Shown here in pieces: positions 1 through 7,971 of a stretch of DNA of 64,000 bases. Numbering within the stretch: position 1 is the stretch's first letter; every line of letters begins with the position of its first letter. The DNA is taken from positions 1-64,000 of the forward strand of contig CAVHXA010000005.1 in assembly GCA_963639765.1 (NCBI GenBank). Reading direction: 5' to 3'. The translations under genes were made by a program, and so were the position numbers. The notes below the pieces were generated by a model that did not search any database, had not been told where the DNA came from, and worked only from the letters and a program-made list of their open reading frames with translations. This stretch comes from CAVHXA01 sp963639765 (GTDB lineage Bacteria; Bacillota; Clostridia; Oscillospirales; Oscillospiraceae).

Positions 1-291
1 AATAATAACCTGAGGTTGAATAACCTGAGCGGAGTACAGGGCGCGCAGGGCGCGCGCGAGGCGTATGGACGATATGCGAATGTTTTTCTGACGGACGGGG
101 AGTATGCCGAGCTGCAAAGGGACTATCCGGGCAGAGCCGGGCCGCTGATCGAACGATTGTCCATGTTCATGCAGTCTACGGGAAGACGCTATCGGAGCCA
201 CGCTGCGACAATCCGGCTTTGGGCCGAGGACGACAGAAAAAAGAACGGAGGAATTCCGGACTATCGATGCGAGGAAGGAGAGAGCCTGTGA
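1..291 (+). CDS. C-terminal fragment of a replication-associated (DnaD-like context) protein
   Basis: The reading frame is open from the first base, so this is the 3' part of a longer gene; a TTG at 16 could only be an internal start. The visible 97 residues contain YGRYANVFLT followed by a helical, charged stretch ending RSHAATIRLWAEDDRKK. Tails of this kind occur, as far as I recall, on clostridial DnaD-like or phage-type replisome proteins encoded just before a DnaC-like loader, which is exactly the arrangement here. The stop TGA overlaps the GTG start of the next gene, implying translational coupling. The function is inferred mainly from context; the N-terminal domain is outside the window. 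Confidence 0.6.
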   Translation, partial: NNNLRLNNLSGVQGAQGAREAYGRYANVFLTDGEYAELQRDYPGRAGPLIERLSMFMQSTGRRYRSHAATIRLWAEDDRKKNGGIPDYRCEEGESL

Positions 292-1163
292 ACGAAAAAA
301 TCAGAGAAACAGGAGGCGCCGCGTCACCGCTGGCTGCCGCACTTTCGGGTCTGCGGGGGACCGCGGCCGAACCGGGGGATTATACCGGCGAGGACGGTCT
401 TTTGTACTGCGGAAAGTGCCACACACCGAAGGAGGCCTTTTTCAGGCCCGAGTATGTCGAGCTGTTTGGCCGGGACCGGCACCCGGCACGCTGTGCCTGT
501 CGGCGCAGAAGCGACGAGGAACGGGAGCTTGCCGAGCAACAGCGCAGGCATGCGGAGACCGTGGCGAGGCTGAAAAAAGACTGCTTTGACACACCGGGGA
601 TGCAGGAGTGGTGCTTTGCACGGGATAACGGCGAAAATCCGAAGATGGACCATGCGAAATACTATGTCAGCAATTTCGACAGCCTGTATGCCGAAAACAC
701 CGGGTATCTGCTCTGGGGCGGCGTGGGGACGGGAAAGAGCTTTTTTGCCGCCTGCATCGCAAACGCCCTGATGGAGAAGGAAATTCCCGTCCGCATGACA
801 AACCTCGCCCTGGTGCTCAACGATCTGGCCGGCTGTGTGGAGGGCAGAAACGCCTATATCTCCCGTCTGTGCAGCTATTCGCTGCTGATTCTGGACGACT
901 TCGGCATGGAGCGCGGTACGGAATACGCCCTGGAGCAGGTCTATAACGTGATTGACAGCCGCTATCGGAGCGGGCGGCCCCTGATCGTTACCACCAACCT
1001 GAGTCTGGACGAAATGCGAAGCCCGAAGGACACGGCCCACAGCCGCATCTATGACCGCCTGCTTGCGATGTGCTCTCCGATCCTGTTTTCGGGGACAAGC
1101 CTTCGCAGGCAGACCGCACAGAGCAAGCTGAACCGGCTGAGGGGCCTTTCGGCAGAGCAGTAA
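288..1163 (+). CDS. DnaC-like ATP-binding helicase loader
   Basis: 291-residue AAA+ protein related to DnaC/DnaI/IstB-type loaders, which place the replicative helicase on DNA. Visible features are an N-terminal Cys cluster (YCGKCH, later CAC) that may bind zinc, the Walker A motif GGVGTGKS, a Walker B in LLILDDFG, and a sensor-1-like IVTTNLS. The GTG start at 288 is preferred because GAGGAAGGAG lies at 271-280 and the codon overlaps the upstream stop; longer in-frame starts would run deep into the upstream gene. Pairing with the preceding replication-type gene supports a role in helicase loading. A role in a prophage or in transposition (IstB) is possible, but no integrase or transposase is visible. 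Confidence 0.85.
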   Translation: MNEKIRETGGAASPLAAALSGLRGTAAEPGDYTGEDGLLYCGKCHTPKEAFFRPEYVELFGRDRHPARCACRRRSDEERELAEQQRRHAETVARLKKDCFDTPGMQEWCFARDNGENPKMDHAKYYVSNFDSLYAENTGYLLWGGVGTGKSFFAACIANALMEKEIPVRMTNLALVLNDLAGCVEGRNAYISRLCSYSLLILDDFGMERGTEYALEQVYNVIDSRYRSGRPLIVTTNLSLDEMRSPKDTAHSRIYDRLLAMCSPILFSGTSLRRQTAQSKLNRLRGLSAEQ

Positions 1164-1181
1164 AAAAACGGAAAAAACGCC

Positions 1182-1210
1182 TTGAAAAGCATGCAGAGGA
1201 CTGGTATAAT
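1182..1210 (+). promoter_or_regulatory. sigma-A promoter for the kinase-SDR unit
   Basis: TTGAAA (1182-1187), a 17-base spacer and TATAAT (1205-1210). It lies just after the helicase-loader stop and about 215 bases upstream of the hybrid kinase start. The leader holds a small GGGG/CCCC hairpin followed by five T (about 1228-1249) that could act as an attenuator or as the terminator of the preceding gene. Confidence 0.7.
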
Positions 1211-1423
1211 CCAAAGGGCTGTTTGTGGGGTGATACTGCCCCTTTTTCATGCATGCAGCACCGCACGGGCCGGCAGAAATTTTCCATTGCCAAAAGCCGC
1301 TCGGGCAGCACAGGGCCGGGGCCCCGCAAACGCCGTTTCGGCGAAAAATCTGTGCATCGACGCCCGACAGCAAGCTGTATCCGGCAATGCCGGTCGTGAT
1401 ACGAAAAGACAGGAGGCAGGTCC

Positions 1424-3853
1424 ATGGACAGGCAGATTCCTTCTGTGCCGGTCGAACGGGACAGCCGCAGCGACGGGCTCTACAGCGCCTATCGTGCCAT
1501 CTCGGAGATATTCTTCGCACTGTTTCGCATAAACGTTCAAAAAAACACCTACACCACCATCAAAACCGCACCGACGGTGCAGCGGTTCATGCTGCCGGAT
1601 TCCGACTGCTACGACCGCAACGCAGAGCGCATCATGCGCGGTGTCTCCTCCAAAAGAAGCTGCGAAGCGGCCCTGCGCTTTATCGACAGAAGCACGCTCG
1701 ATGCGCGCATGGCAGACAGAAGCCACATCATGACAGACTTTGTCTCCTATGCGGGTGATTCGTGCAGGCTGCACTTCTTCAGAGAAGACGAAGCTGCCGA
1801 CGGTTCGCTCTGCCATGTGATTTTCGGTGTGGAAAAGATCGACGAGGAAATAAGCAGCGCGGTCATCAATGCCCTTTCGCGCGAATACCGCAACGTATTC
1901 TGGATCAACCTGCGCAGCGGGACCTCCCGGGTGCTCAAGATGGATGGCTATATCGGCGAGGGGATCGACGAAAAGCAGAACCGGGTTTTTTCCTATGCGC
2001 CGGTCTGCGAGCAGTATATCGCTACCCGCATCCACCCAGACGACCGCGAGGAGCAGAGCAGCCTGATTACGCTGGAGCATCTGCGCGCGCATTTTCGCAG
2101 CAGCGACGAGCTGACCGGCAGCTATCGCCTTCTGATCGACGGGCAGGTCCACCACTACACCTACGTCTATTCCAAGCTGGACAACCTCGACTGTGTTGTG
2201 GCCGCATTTCGCAACGTCGACGACGTGATTGCCCGTCACAGGAACGAAGAGCAGCAGGAGCTCGAACGGCAGGAGCAGCTTGCACAGGCGCTGGCGGCGG
2301 CCCAGCAGGCCAGCCGGGCCAAGTCCGTTTTTCTCAACAGCATGTCCCACGACATCCGCACCCCCATGAACGCCATCATCGGCTTTACGGCGCTGGCGCA
2401 GGCACACATCCACGAGCCCGAGCAGGTACAGGACTATCTCGCCAAGATCAGCACCTCGGGCACGCATCTGCTGAGCCTGATCAACGACATCCTCGACATG
2501 AGCCGCATCGAGAGCGGGACCGTGGAGCTCGACGAAAAGCCTCTGCACCTTCCGGACCTGCTGCACGATCTGCGCACGATGATCCAGGGCCTTGTCAGCG
2601 CAAAGAACCTCAACCTCTACATCGACACGCAGGATGTGATCCACGAAGACGTTATTGCCGACAGGCTGCGACTGAATCAGGTCCTGATCAACCTCGTAAG
2701 CAACGCCATCAAGTTTACGGGGGCGGGCGGCGACATCATGATCCGTCTGCTCGAGCAGCCCTGCCAGACAAAGCGCCGCGCAAGCTATGTCTTTTCCGTA
2801 AAGGACAACGGCATCGGCATGTCAAAGGAATTCCAGTCGCACATATTCGAGTCCTTCACAAGAGAGCACAGCACAACCGTCAGCGGCATTCAGGGCTCGG
2901 GTCTGGGCATGGCCATCACAAAAAACATCATCGATATGATGGGCGGCGAAATCACCGTCCTGAGCGAAGAGGGCCACGGCTCACTCTTCACGGTCACGCT
3001 GCAGCTGCAGCGTGCCGACACCGCAGTCAGAAACGAGCCGATTCCCGAGCTTCTCGGGGCCCGCGTGCTGGTGGTAGACGACGATCTCGACACCTGCAGA
3101 AGCATCAGCAAAATGCTGCGGACCATCCAGATGCGTCCCGACTGGACCTCCTCCGGCAGAGAGGCGGTTATCCGCGCACAGGACGCATCGGAGGCGGGCG
3201 ACAGCTACAGGGTCTACATCATCGACTATCTCATGCCCGACATGAACGGCATCGAGGTCGTACGCCGCATCCGCAGGGTCATCCCCGAAGACGTGCCGAT
3301 TATCGTACTCACGGCCTATGACTGGTCCGACTTTGAAGCCGAGGCCAGAGAAGCGGGTGTTACCGCCTTTGTCTCCAAGCCGCTGTTTCTTTCCGAGCTG
3401 CGCAGGGTACTGACCAGGCCCGAGGAATACGCGGAGCAGAGCGGGTCCGAGCCGCGGCACTACGACTACCACGGCAGACACGTGCTTCTTGTCGAAGACA
3501 ACGAGCTCAACCGCGAGATTGCCACCGAGATTCTCGAAGAGGCCGGCCTGCGTGTGGATACGGCGGCAGACGGGACAGAGGCTGTGGATATCCTGTATCG
3601 GGCCGATGAAGACGAATACGACCTGATCTTCATGGACATCCAGATGCCGAAAATGGACGGCTATACCGCGACATACGAGATCCGCACCCTTGCCGGCAAC
3701 AAAAAGGCAAACATTCCCATCGTCGCCATGACTGCGAACGCCTTTGAAGAAGACCGGAAAAAATCGTTCGCGGCCGGCATGAATGCCCACATCACAAAGC
3801 CTGTCAGCATCGAGGAAATCGCAAAGGTTCTCGACACCATCTTCACAGACTGA
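1424..3853 (+). CDS. Soluble hybrid sensor histidine kinase with two receiver domains
   Basis: 809 residues with no membrane segment, so a cytoplasmic sensor. The N-terminal ~270 residues look like two PAS-like folds of unknown ligand (the second contains IHPDDREE). A short coiled coil leads to a HisKA domain with phospho-acceptor His309 in SMSHDIRTPMN. An HATPase domain follows with DNGIGMS and GSGLGMA, then two receivers: REC1 with Asp601 (IIDYLMPDMNG) and REC2 with Asp738 (FMDIQMPKMDG), both apparently intact. The ATG at 1424 follows AGGAGGCAGG. The next gene starts 48 bases downstream with no terminator between, so the SDR is probably co-transcribed. No DNA-binding output is fused; signal probably passes through an HPt protein such as the one at 40960. 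Confidence 0.9.
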   Translation: MDRQIPSVPVERDSRSDGLYSAYRAISEIFFALFRINVQKNTYTTIKTAPTVQRFMLPDSDCYDRNAERIMRGVSSKRSCEAALRFIDRSTLDARMADRSHIMTDFVSYAGDSCRLHFFREDEAADGSLCHVIFGVEKIDEEISSAVINALSREYRNVFWINLRSGTSRVLKMDGYIGEGIDEKQNRVFSYAPVCEQYIATRIHPDDREEQSSLITLEHLRAHFRSSDELTGSYRLLIDGQVHHYTYVYSKLDNLDCVVAAFRNVDDVIARHRNEEQQELERQEQLAQALAAAQQASRAKSVFLNSMSHDIRTPMNAIIGFTALAQAHIHEPEQVQDYLAKISTSGTHLLSLINDILDMSRIESGTVELDEKPLHLPDLLHDLRTMIQGLVSAKNLNLYIDTQDVIHEDVIADRLRLNQVLINLVSNAIKFTGAGGDIMIRLLEQPCQTKRRASYVFSVKDNGIGMSKEFQSHIFESFTREHSTTVSGIQGSGLGMAITKNIIDMMGGEITVLSEEGHGSLFTVTLQLQRADTAVRNEPIPELLGARVLVVDDDLDTCRSISKMLRTIQMRPDWTSSGREAVIRAQDASEAGDSYRVYIIDYLMPDMNGIEVVRRIRRVIPEDVPIIVLTAYDWSDFEAEAREAGVTAFVSKPLFLSELRRVLTRPEEYAEQSGSEPRHYDYHGRHVLLVEDNELNREIATEILEEAGLRVDTAADGTEAVDILYRADEDEYDLIFMDIQMPKMDGYTATYEIRTLAGNKKANIPIVAMTANAFEEDRKKSFAAGMNAHITKPVSIEEIAKVLDTIFTD

Positions 3854-3901
3854 GCACCTGCCGCGCGCATTACCGCAACAACGACTACAGGAGGAAACAC
3901 C

Positions 3902-4711
3902 ATGGAAATCCGTCTGGACGGCAAGGTTGCCGTTGTAACCGGCGGCACCGGAAATCTGGGCCGCGCACTGGCCCGCCGGCTCGCAGAATGCGGCGCCCGC
4001 GTTGCCATTATTGCCCGCAGCGAGGACAAGCTGGCCGCCGTTGAAAAGGAGCTCTCGTCCGCAGGGCTTGTCCGGGGCTTTGCCGGCGACATCACCCAGG
4101 TCGAACAGCTCCCCGAGCTCATTGCCCGCATCCGCAGCGAGCTGGGCGAAATCGACATTCTGGTCAACTCAGCCGCAAAGATGATCGGCGGCGACTCGCT
4201 CGAAACCACCCCCGAGGTCTGGGACGGGGCCTTTGCGCTCAGCCCCCGCGGCATGTTTTTTGTCATGCAGCAGGTTGTCAGGCAATCCATGAAGCAGCGC
4301 GGCGGCAGCATCATCAACATCAGCTCCATGGCCGGCGTTCGCGGCATGAGTCTGCCGCTCTGCTCAGCGGTTTATTCCGCCACAAAGGGTGCGATCAATG
4401 CCCTGACCATGCAGGCTGCCACCGAATGGGGCCAGTATAACATCCGCTGCAACGCCATTGCGCCCGGTGCCATCATGCCGGATCAGACCGGTGGTCCCGG
4501 TGGTCCCGGCGGTCCCGGTGGTCCCGGCGGTCCCGGCGGTCCCGGCGGTCCCGGAGGTATGCCCGAGATCAAGGAAATGGCTCCTCTCGGACACAGCTGC
4601 TCGCAGAGCGAGGTCACAGCCATGGCGGCCTATCTGGCCTCAGACTGCAATCGTTCCATTACCGGCCAGATTATCATCATGGACGGCGGCGCTTCGGTAT
4701 TGGGCTTCTAA
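3902..4711 (+). CDS. Short-chain dehydrogenase/reductase with a (Gly-Gly-Pro)7 insertion
   Basis: 269-residue Rossmann-fold NAD(P)-dependent oxidoreductase. It has the cofactor motif TGGTGNLG (13-20), the NSAA-type structural motif (89-92), a catalytic Ser in INISSM, and Tyr158/Lys162 in YSATK. The NAIAPG motif (184-189) is intact, but the segment just after it, normally the flexible substrate lid, contains seven uninterrupted GGP units (residues 197-217) flanked by Asp-Gln-Thr and Met-Pro-Glu. The C-terminal DGG near the end is typical of classical SDRs. AGGAGG lies 7 bases before the ATG. It follows the hybrid kinase in the same apparent operon and ends at a strong terminator. The substrate is unknown; family membership is near certain. 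Confidence 0.9.
   Translation: MEIRLDGKVAVVTGGTGNLGRALARRLAECGARVAIIARSEDKLAAVEKELSSAGLVRGFAGDITQVEQLPELIARIRSELGEIDILVNSAAKMIGGDSLETTPEVWDGAFALSPRGMFFVMQQVVRQSMKQRGGSIINISSMAGVRGMSLPLCSAVYSATKGAINALTMQAATEWGQYNIRCNAIAPGAIMPDQTGGPGGPGGPGGPGGPGGPGGPGGMPEIKEMAPLGHSCSQSEVTAMAAYLASDCNRSITGQIIIMDGGASVLGF
4490..4558 (+). repeat. In-frame GGN-GGT-CCC tandem repeat coding (Gly-Gly-Pro)7
   Basis: Seven 9-base units plus a trailing Gly-Gly. The Pro codon is always CCC and the second Gly codon always GGT, while the first Gly codon varies among GGT, GGC and GGA. The unit matches the tract at 56805-56873 in an unrelated gene, which also has seven units. Confidence 0.95.
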
Positions 4712-4792
4712 AAGGCTCCGCGCAGAGCCTCCGGAGCATCCCGCAAAGGCTGCTTTCTGCATGATCTGTGCGGTCTGGCCGCAGCATACAGC

Positions 4793-4820
4793 GGCCCCCT
4801 CCTGTCGGAGGGGGCTTTTT
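4793..4820 (+). terminator. Intrinsic terminator after the SDR gene
   Basis: GCCCCCTCC/GGAGGGGGC stem with a short loop and a following run of five T. It lies between the convergent SDR and metK genes. The stem arms are the same as those of the terminator at 7232-7258. Confidence 0.85.
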
Positions 4821-4830
4821 GTATTTATGC

Positions 4831-5991
<1,161 letters not shown>

Positions 5992-6070
5992 GCTGTCTCC
6001 TTTTTGATTCGGGCCATACCGAACGGTTCGTCTGCGGCCTTCGCCGCATTGTGCGGTGCTGCCCGGAAAA

Positions 6071-6099
6071 GAAAAAAGCCTGCTGATCGGCAGCAGACC
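6071..6099 (-). terminator. Riboswitch-controlled terminator of metK
   Basis: Read leftward, CTGCTG/CAGCAG hairpin (6080-6096) followed by a T-rich run (6071-6078). It lies just downstream of the SAM-I aptamer as the expected OFF expression platform. Confidence 0.8.
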
Positions 6100-6115
6100 T
6101 GAGTGATTGTGTCGT

Positions 6116-6212
6116 CCTCATCTGTCGGTTCGCAACCGTCGGACTTGGCACCTTGCCGGATTGCAGGTTGCCGGGCTTCATCGGGCCGATCCCTCCGCCG
6201 CTCTTGATAAGG
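6116..6212 (-). ncRNA. SAM-I (S-box) riboswitch aptamer
   Basis: On the minus strand the conserved S-box elements occur in order: CTTATCAAGAG, GGAGGGA, a GATGAAGCCCGGCAACC block, AAGGTGCCAA, and the closing GACAGATGAG. The terminal arms pair as P1 (CCTTATC with GATGAGG). It is followed by a terminator and then metK, the classical target. The known mode is that SAM binding favours termination. Confidence 0.97.
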
Positions 6213-6230
6213 TATGCAATTACAGGGCCT

Positions 6231-6259
6231 ATGATAACACAGCCCCTTTGCCGTGTCAA
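6231..6259 (-). promoter_or_regulatory. sigma-A promoter of metK
   Basis: Leftward TTGACA (6254-6259), 17-base spacer, TATCAT (6231-6236). It starts transcription just upstream of the SAM-I aptamer. Confidence 0.8.
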
Positions 6260-6271
6260 CAGAAAACAGCC

Positions 6272-6300
6272 TTTACTTTTTGCAGCCGGACGCATATAAT
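6272..6300 (+). promoter_or_regulatory. sigma-A promoter of the rhomboid-like gene
   Basis: TTTACT (6272-6277), 17-base spacer, TATAAT (6295-6300), followed by GGGAGGGA and a GTG start at 6330. It is divergent from, and close to, the metK promoter. Confidence 0.7.
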
Positions 6301-6329
6301 CAGAGCATCTCGTTCGGGAGGGACTTGCA

Positions 6330-7193
6330 GTGAAACAGCTTCGGCGCAGCTTTGAGCGTTTCTGTTCCCGCAACAGCGGCAGGGGCATCCCCAATCTGAT
6401 GCTGTATGTGGCAATCGGCAACGCCATTGTTTACCTCTTCTACAACATCGACCCAAGCTATGTGGTCTACCGGGCCCTTTGCTTCGACCGGGCCAAAATC
6501 CTCTCGGGGCAGGTCTGGCGTCTGCTTACATACATCTTCATCCCCGAAACCTCGGGCAGCCGGATGTTTGGCATGCTGCTTCTGGCTATCGTACTCTTTT
6601 TCTATTATTTTATCGGTCGGACCATCGAGGCCAGCTGGGGCGTATGCCGGTTCAACCTGTTTTATTTCTGCGGCGTACTGCTCACCGACATCGGCGCGAT
6701 GCTTCTGGGTGTCAACGCTACCTCAAGCTATCTCAACCTCAGCCTGATTCTGGCCTATGCGACGATGTTCCCCGACAACCGGGTTCTGCTGATGATGATC
6801 ATTCCGATCCGCATGAAATATCTGGCATGGTTCTATTTTGCGATTACCATCTTCACCCTCCTCACAACCGCCTTCCCGTATAATCTCTTTCCCGTTTTCG
6901 CCCTTTTGAATTATTTCCTGTTTTTCGGAAAAGACGTTGCCAATGTGCTGCCCGCCTTTCTGCAGCGCAGGGGGCGACTGTTTCAGCGCACACAGCGTCC
7001 GAATGCCGACTGGGCCGCAGCCTACAAAAAGCCCGTGGCCGATTCCGCTGCCCCCGCATGGCACCACAAATGCACGGTCTGCGGCCGCACCGACACCGAA
7101 TACCCCGAGCTCGAATTCCGCTATTGCTCAAAGTGCCGCGGCTATTGCTGCTATTGTCAGGACCACATCAACAACCACGCGCACATTCCCTGA
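6330..7193 (+). CDS. Rhomboid-like integral membrane protein with C-terminal zinc ribbon
   Basis: 287 residues. After a short basic N-terminus the protein has about six hydrophobic segments (roughly residues 20-40, 80-97, 107-127, 130-150, 160-178, 180-205), a layout like rhomboid-family proteins. I cannot find the GxSG serine motif or a matching His helix, so it is probably a non-proteolytic rhomboid relative. The last ~45 residues form a Cys-rich module: CTVCGR, CSKCRG, CCYC and DHINNH, likely one or two zinc sites. GTG start with GGGAGGGA spaced 7 bases. It has its own promoter and ends at a terminator shared with the convergent operon. The function is unknown; adaptor or quality-control roles are guesses. 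Confidence 0.7.
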   Translation: MKQLRRSFERFCSRNSGRGIPNLMLYVAIGNAIVYLFYNIDPSYVVYRALCFDRAKILSGQVWRLLTYIFIPETSGSRMFGMLLLAIVLFFYYFIGRTIEASWGVCRFNLFYFCGVLLTDIGAMLLGVNATSSYLNLSLILAYATMFPDNRVLLMMIIPIRMKYLAWFYFAITIFTLLTTAFPYNLFPVFALLNYFLFFGKDVANVLPAFLQRRGRLFQRTQRPNADWAAAYKKPVADSAAPAWHHKCTVCGRTDTEYPELEFRYCSKCRGYCCYCQDHINNHAHIP

Positions 7194-7231
7194 TTGGCAG
7201 CAGCCGTCGCCCAACACCTGCATACAAAGCG

Positions 7232-7258
7232 GCCCCCTCCGATGGAGGGGGCTTTTTT
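7232..7258. terminator. Terminator between convergent genes
   Basis: GCCCCCTCC/GGAGGGGGC hairpin with six T on the plus side. It lies between the rhomboid-like gene and the end of the leftward dacF operon. Its arms match those of the hairpin at 4793. Confidence 0.85.
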
Positions 7259-7266
7259 ATGAAGCG

Positions 7267-7959
7267 TCAAAGGCCGGTCAGAAAGTCGCAGGCCCGGGCA
7301 ACGGCACTGCGCTGCTCCTGCGTAAGCGGATCGCCGCGATAGTCGAAGCTGCGGCAAAAGCCCGTTACGTCTGCACGCAGCGCCCGGACATGGCTTTGCA
7401 TCTGCTGTGTGATTGTGCCGCAAAAGACGGAAAAACGCTCTTCGCTCAGCTGACTCTGCGCCTGATCGAGCAAAAGCGCATAGTGCCTGAGACAGAACCA
7501 CGGCTGTTCGGCAAAAAGCTCGCGAAAGGCGGCGTCTTTTTTCCAGAGGTGGACGGTATTGTCGATGTATTTGTCCTCAAAGCCACGGACTCTGCTGCAC
7601 ACAAAGCAGCTTTCGGCCTGTGCTGCCGCCGCTGCCGCGGGAGTCGGCCCGGTATGGTGCCGCAGACGGCTTTTTTTGCCGCCGTCGTCTTCGGTAAAGA
7701 GGGAGGCCACGGTGTCGAGGTGGCTTTCGAGCATCAGGCCCAGACTCAGACGGTTTTTCATCTCGAGCATTGCGTTGCAGTGCGTCCGGCAGAAGCCGAG
7801 ACGGTTGGTGCGAAGGCGGACGTCCGGCTCCATCATGGCTGCGCCCATCACATAGGAAAGACTGTCGGACTCGAGCTGCCGGCGCAGCCGGCACAGCGGA
7901 CAGCCGTCTTTTTCGGAAAAGGCCTCGGTGATGGGGATGGTATAGATCTGCTCTGCCAA
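7267..7959 (-). CDS. DUF6062-type Cys/His-rich protein
   Basis: 230 residues, soluble. The motif order CPLC (near residue 20), FCRTHC (near 57), CFVCSR and FCLRHY is the pattern of the DUF6062 family as I recall it: paired CxxC and CxxH motifs that probably bind metal in an alpha-helical protein. An Ala-rich stretch separates the two halves. No catalytic function is established for the family. It is the last gene of a four-gene leftward operon, starting 12 bases after the GH3 stop. The metal role is inferred from the spacing of Cys and His only. Confidence 0.7.
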   Translation of the reverse strand: MAEQIYTIPITEAFSEKDGCPLCRLRRQLESDSLSYVMGAAMMEPDVRLRTNRLGFCRTHCNAMLEMKNRLSLGLMLESHLDTVASLFTEDDGGKKSRLRHHTGPTPAAAAAAQAESCFVCSRVRGFEDKYIDNTVHLWKKDAAFRELFAEQPWFCLRHYALLLDQAQSQLSEERFSVFCGTITQQMQSHVRALRADVTGFCRSFDYRGDPLTQEQRSAVARACDFLTGL

Positions 7960-7971
7960 AGCACCGGCCTC

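Noticed and set aside
1..1163. Prophage or transposon fragment (DnaC/IstB-like ATPase)
   Set aside because: No integrase, transposase, terminal repeats or phage structural genes are visible in the window; the left side is cut off, so it stays undecided rather than supported.
1247..2644. Long open frame antisense to the hybrid kinase (465 codons)
   Set aside because: It is the mirror of a well-supported kinase gene in G+C-rich DNA, has no ribosome site and resembles no protein family.
4490..4558. GGP repeat as a simple replication-slippage microsatellite
   Set aside because: Not fully excluded, but the same peptide with varied codons appears in frame in three unrelated genes and at matching active-site positions in two, which slippage alone would not predict.
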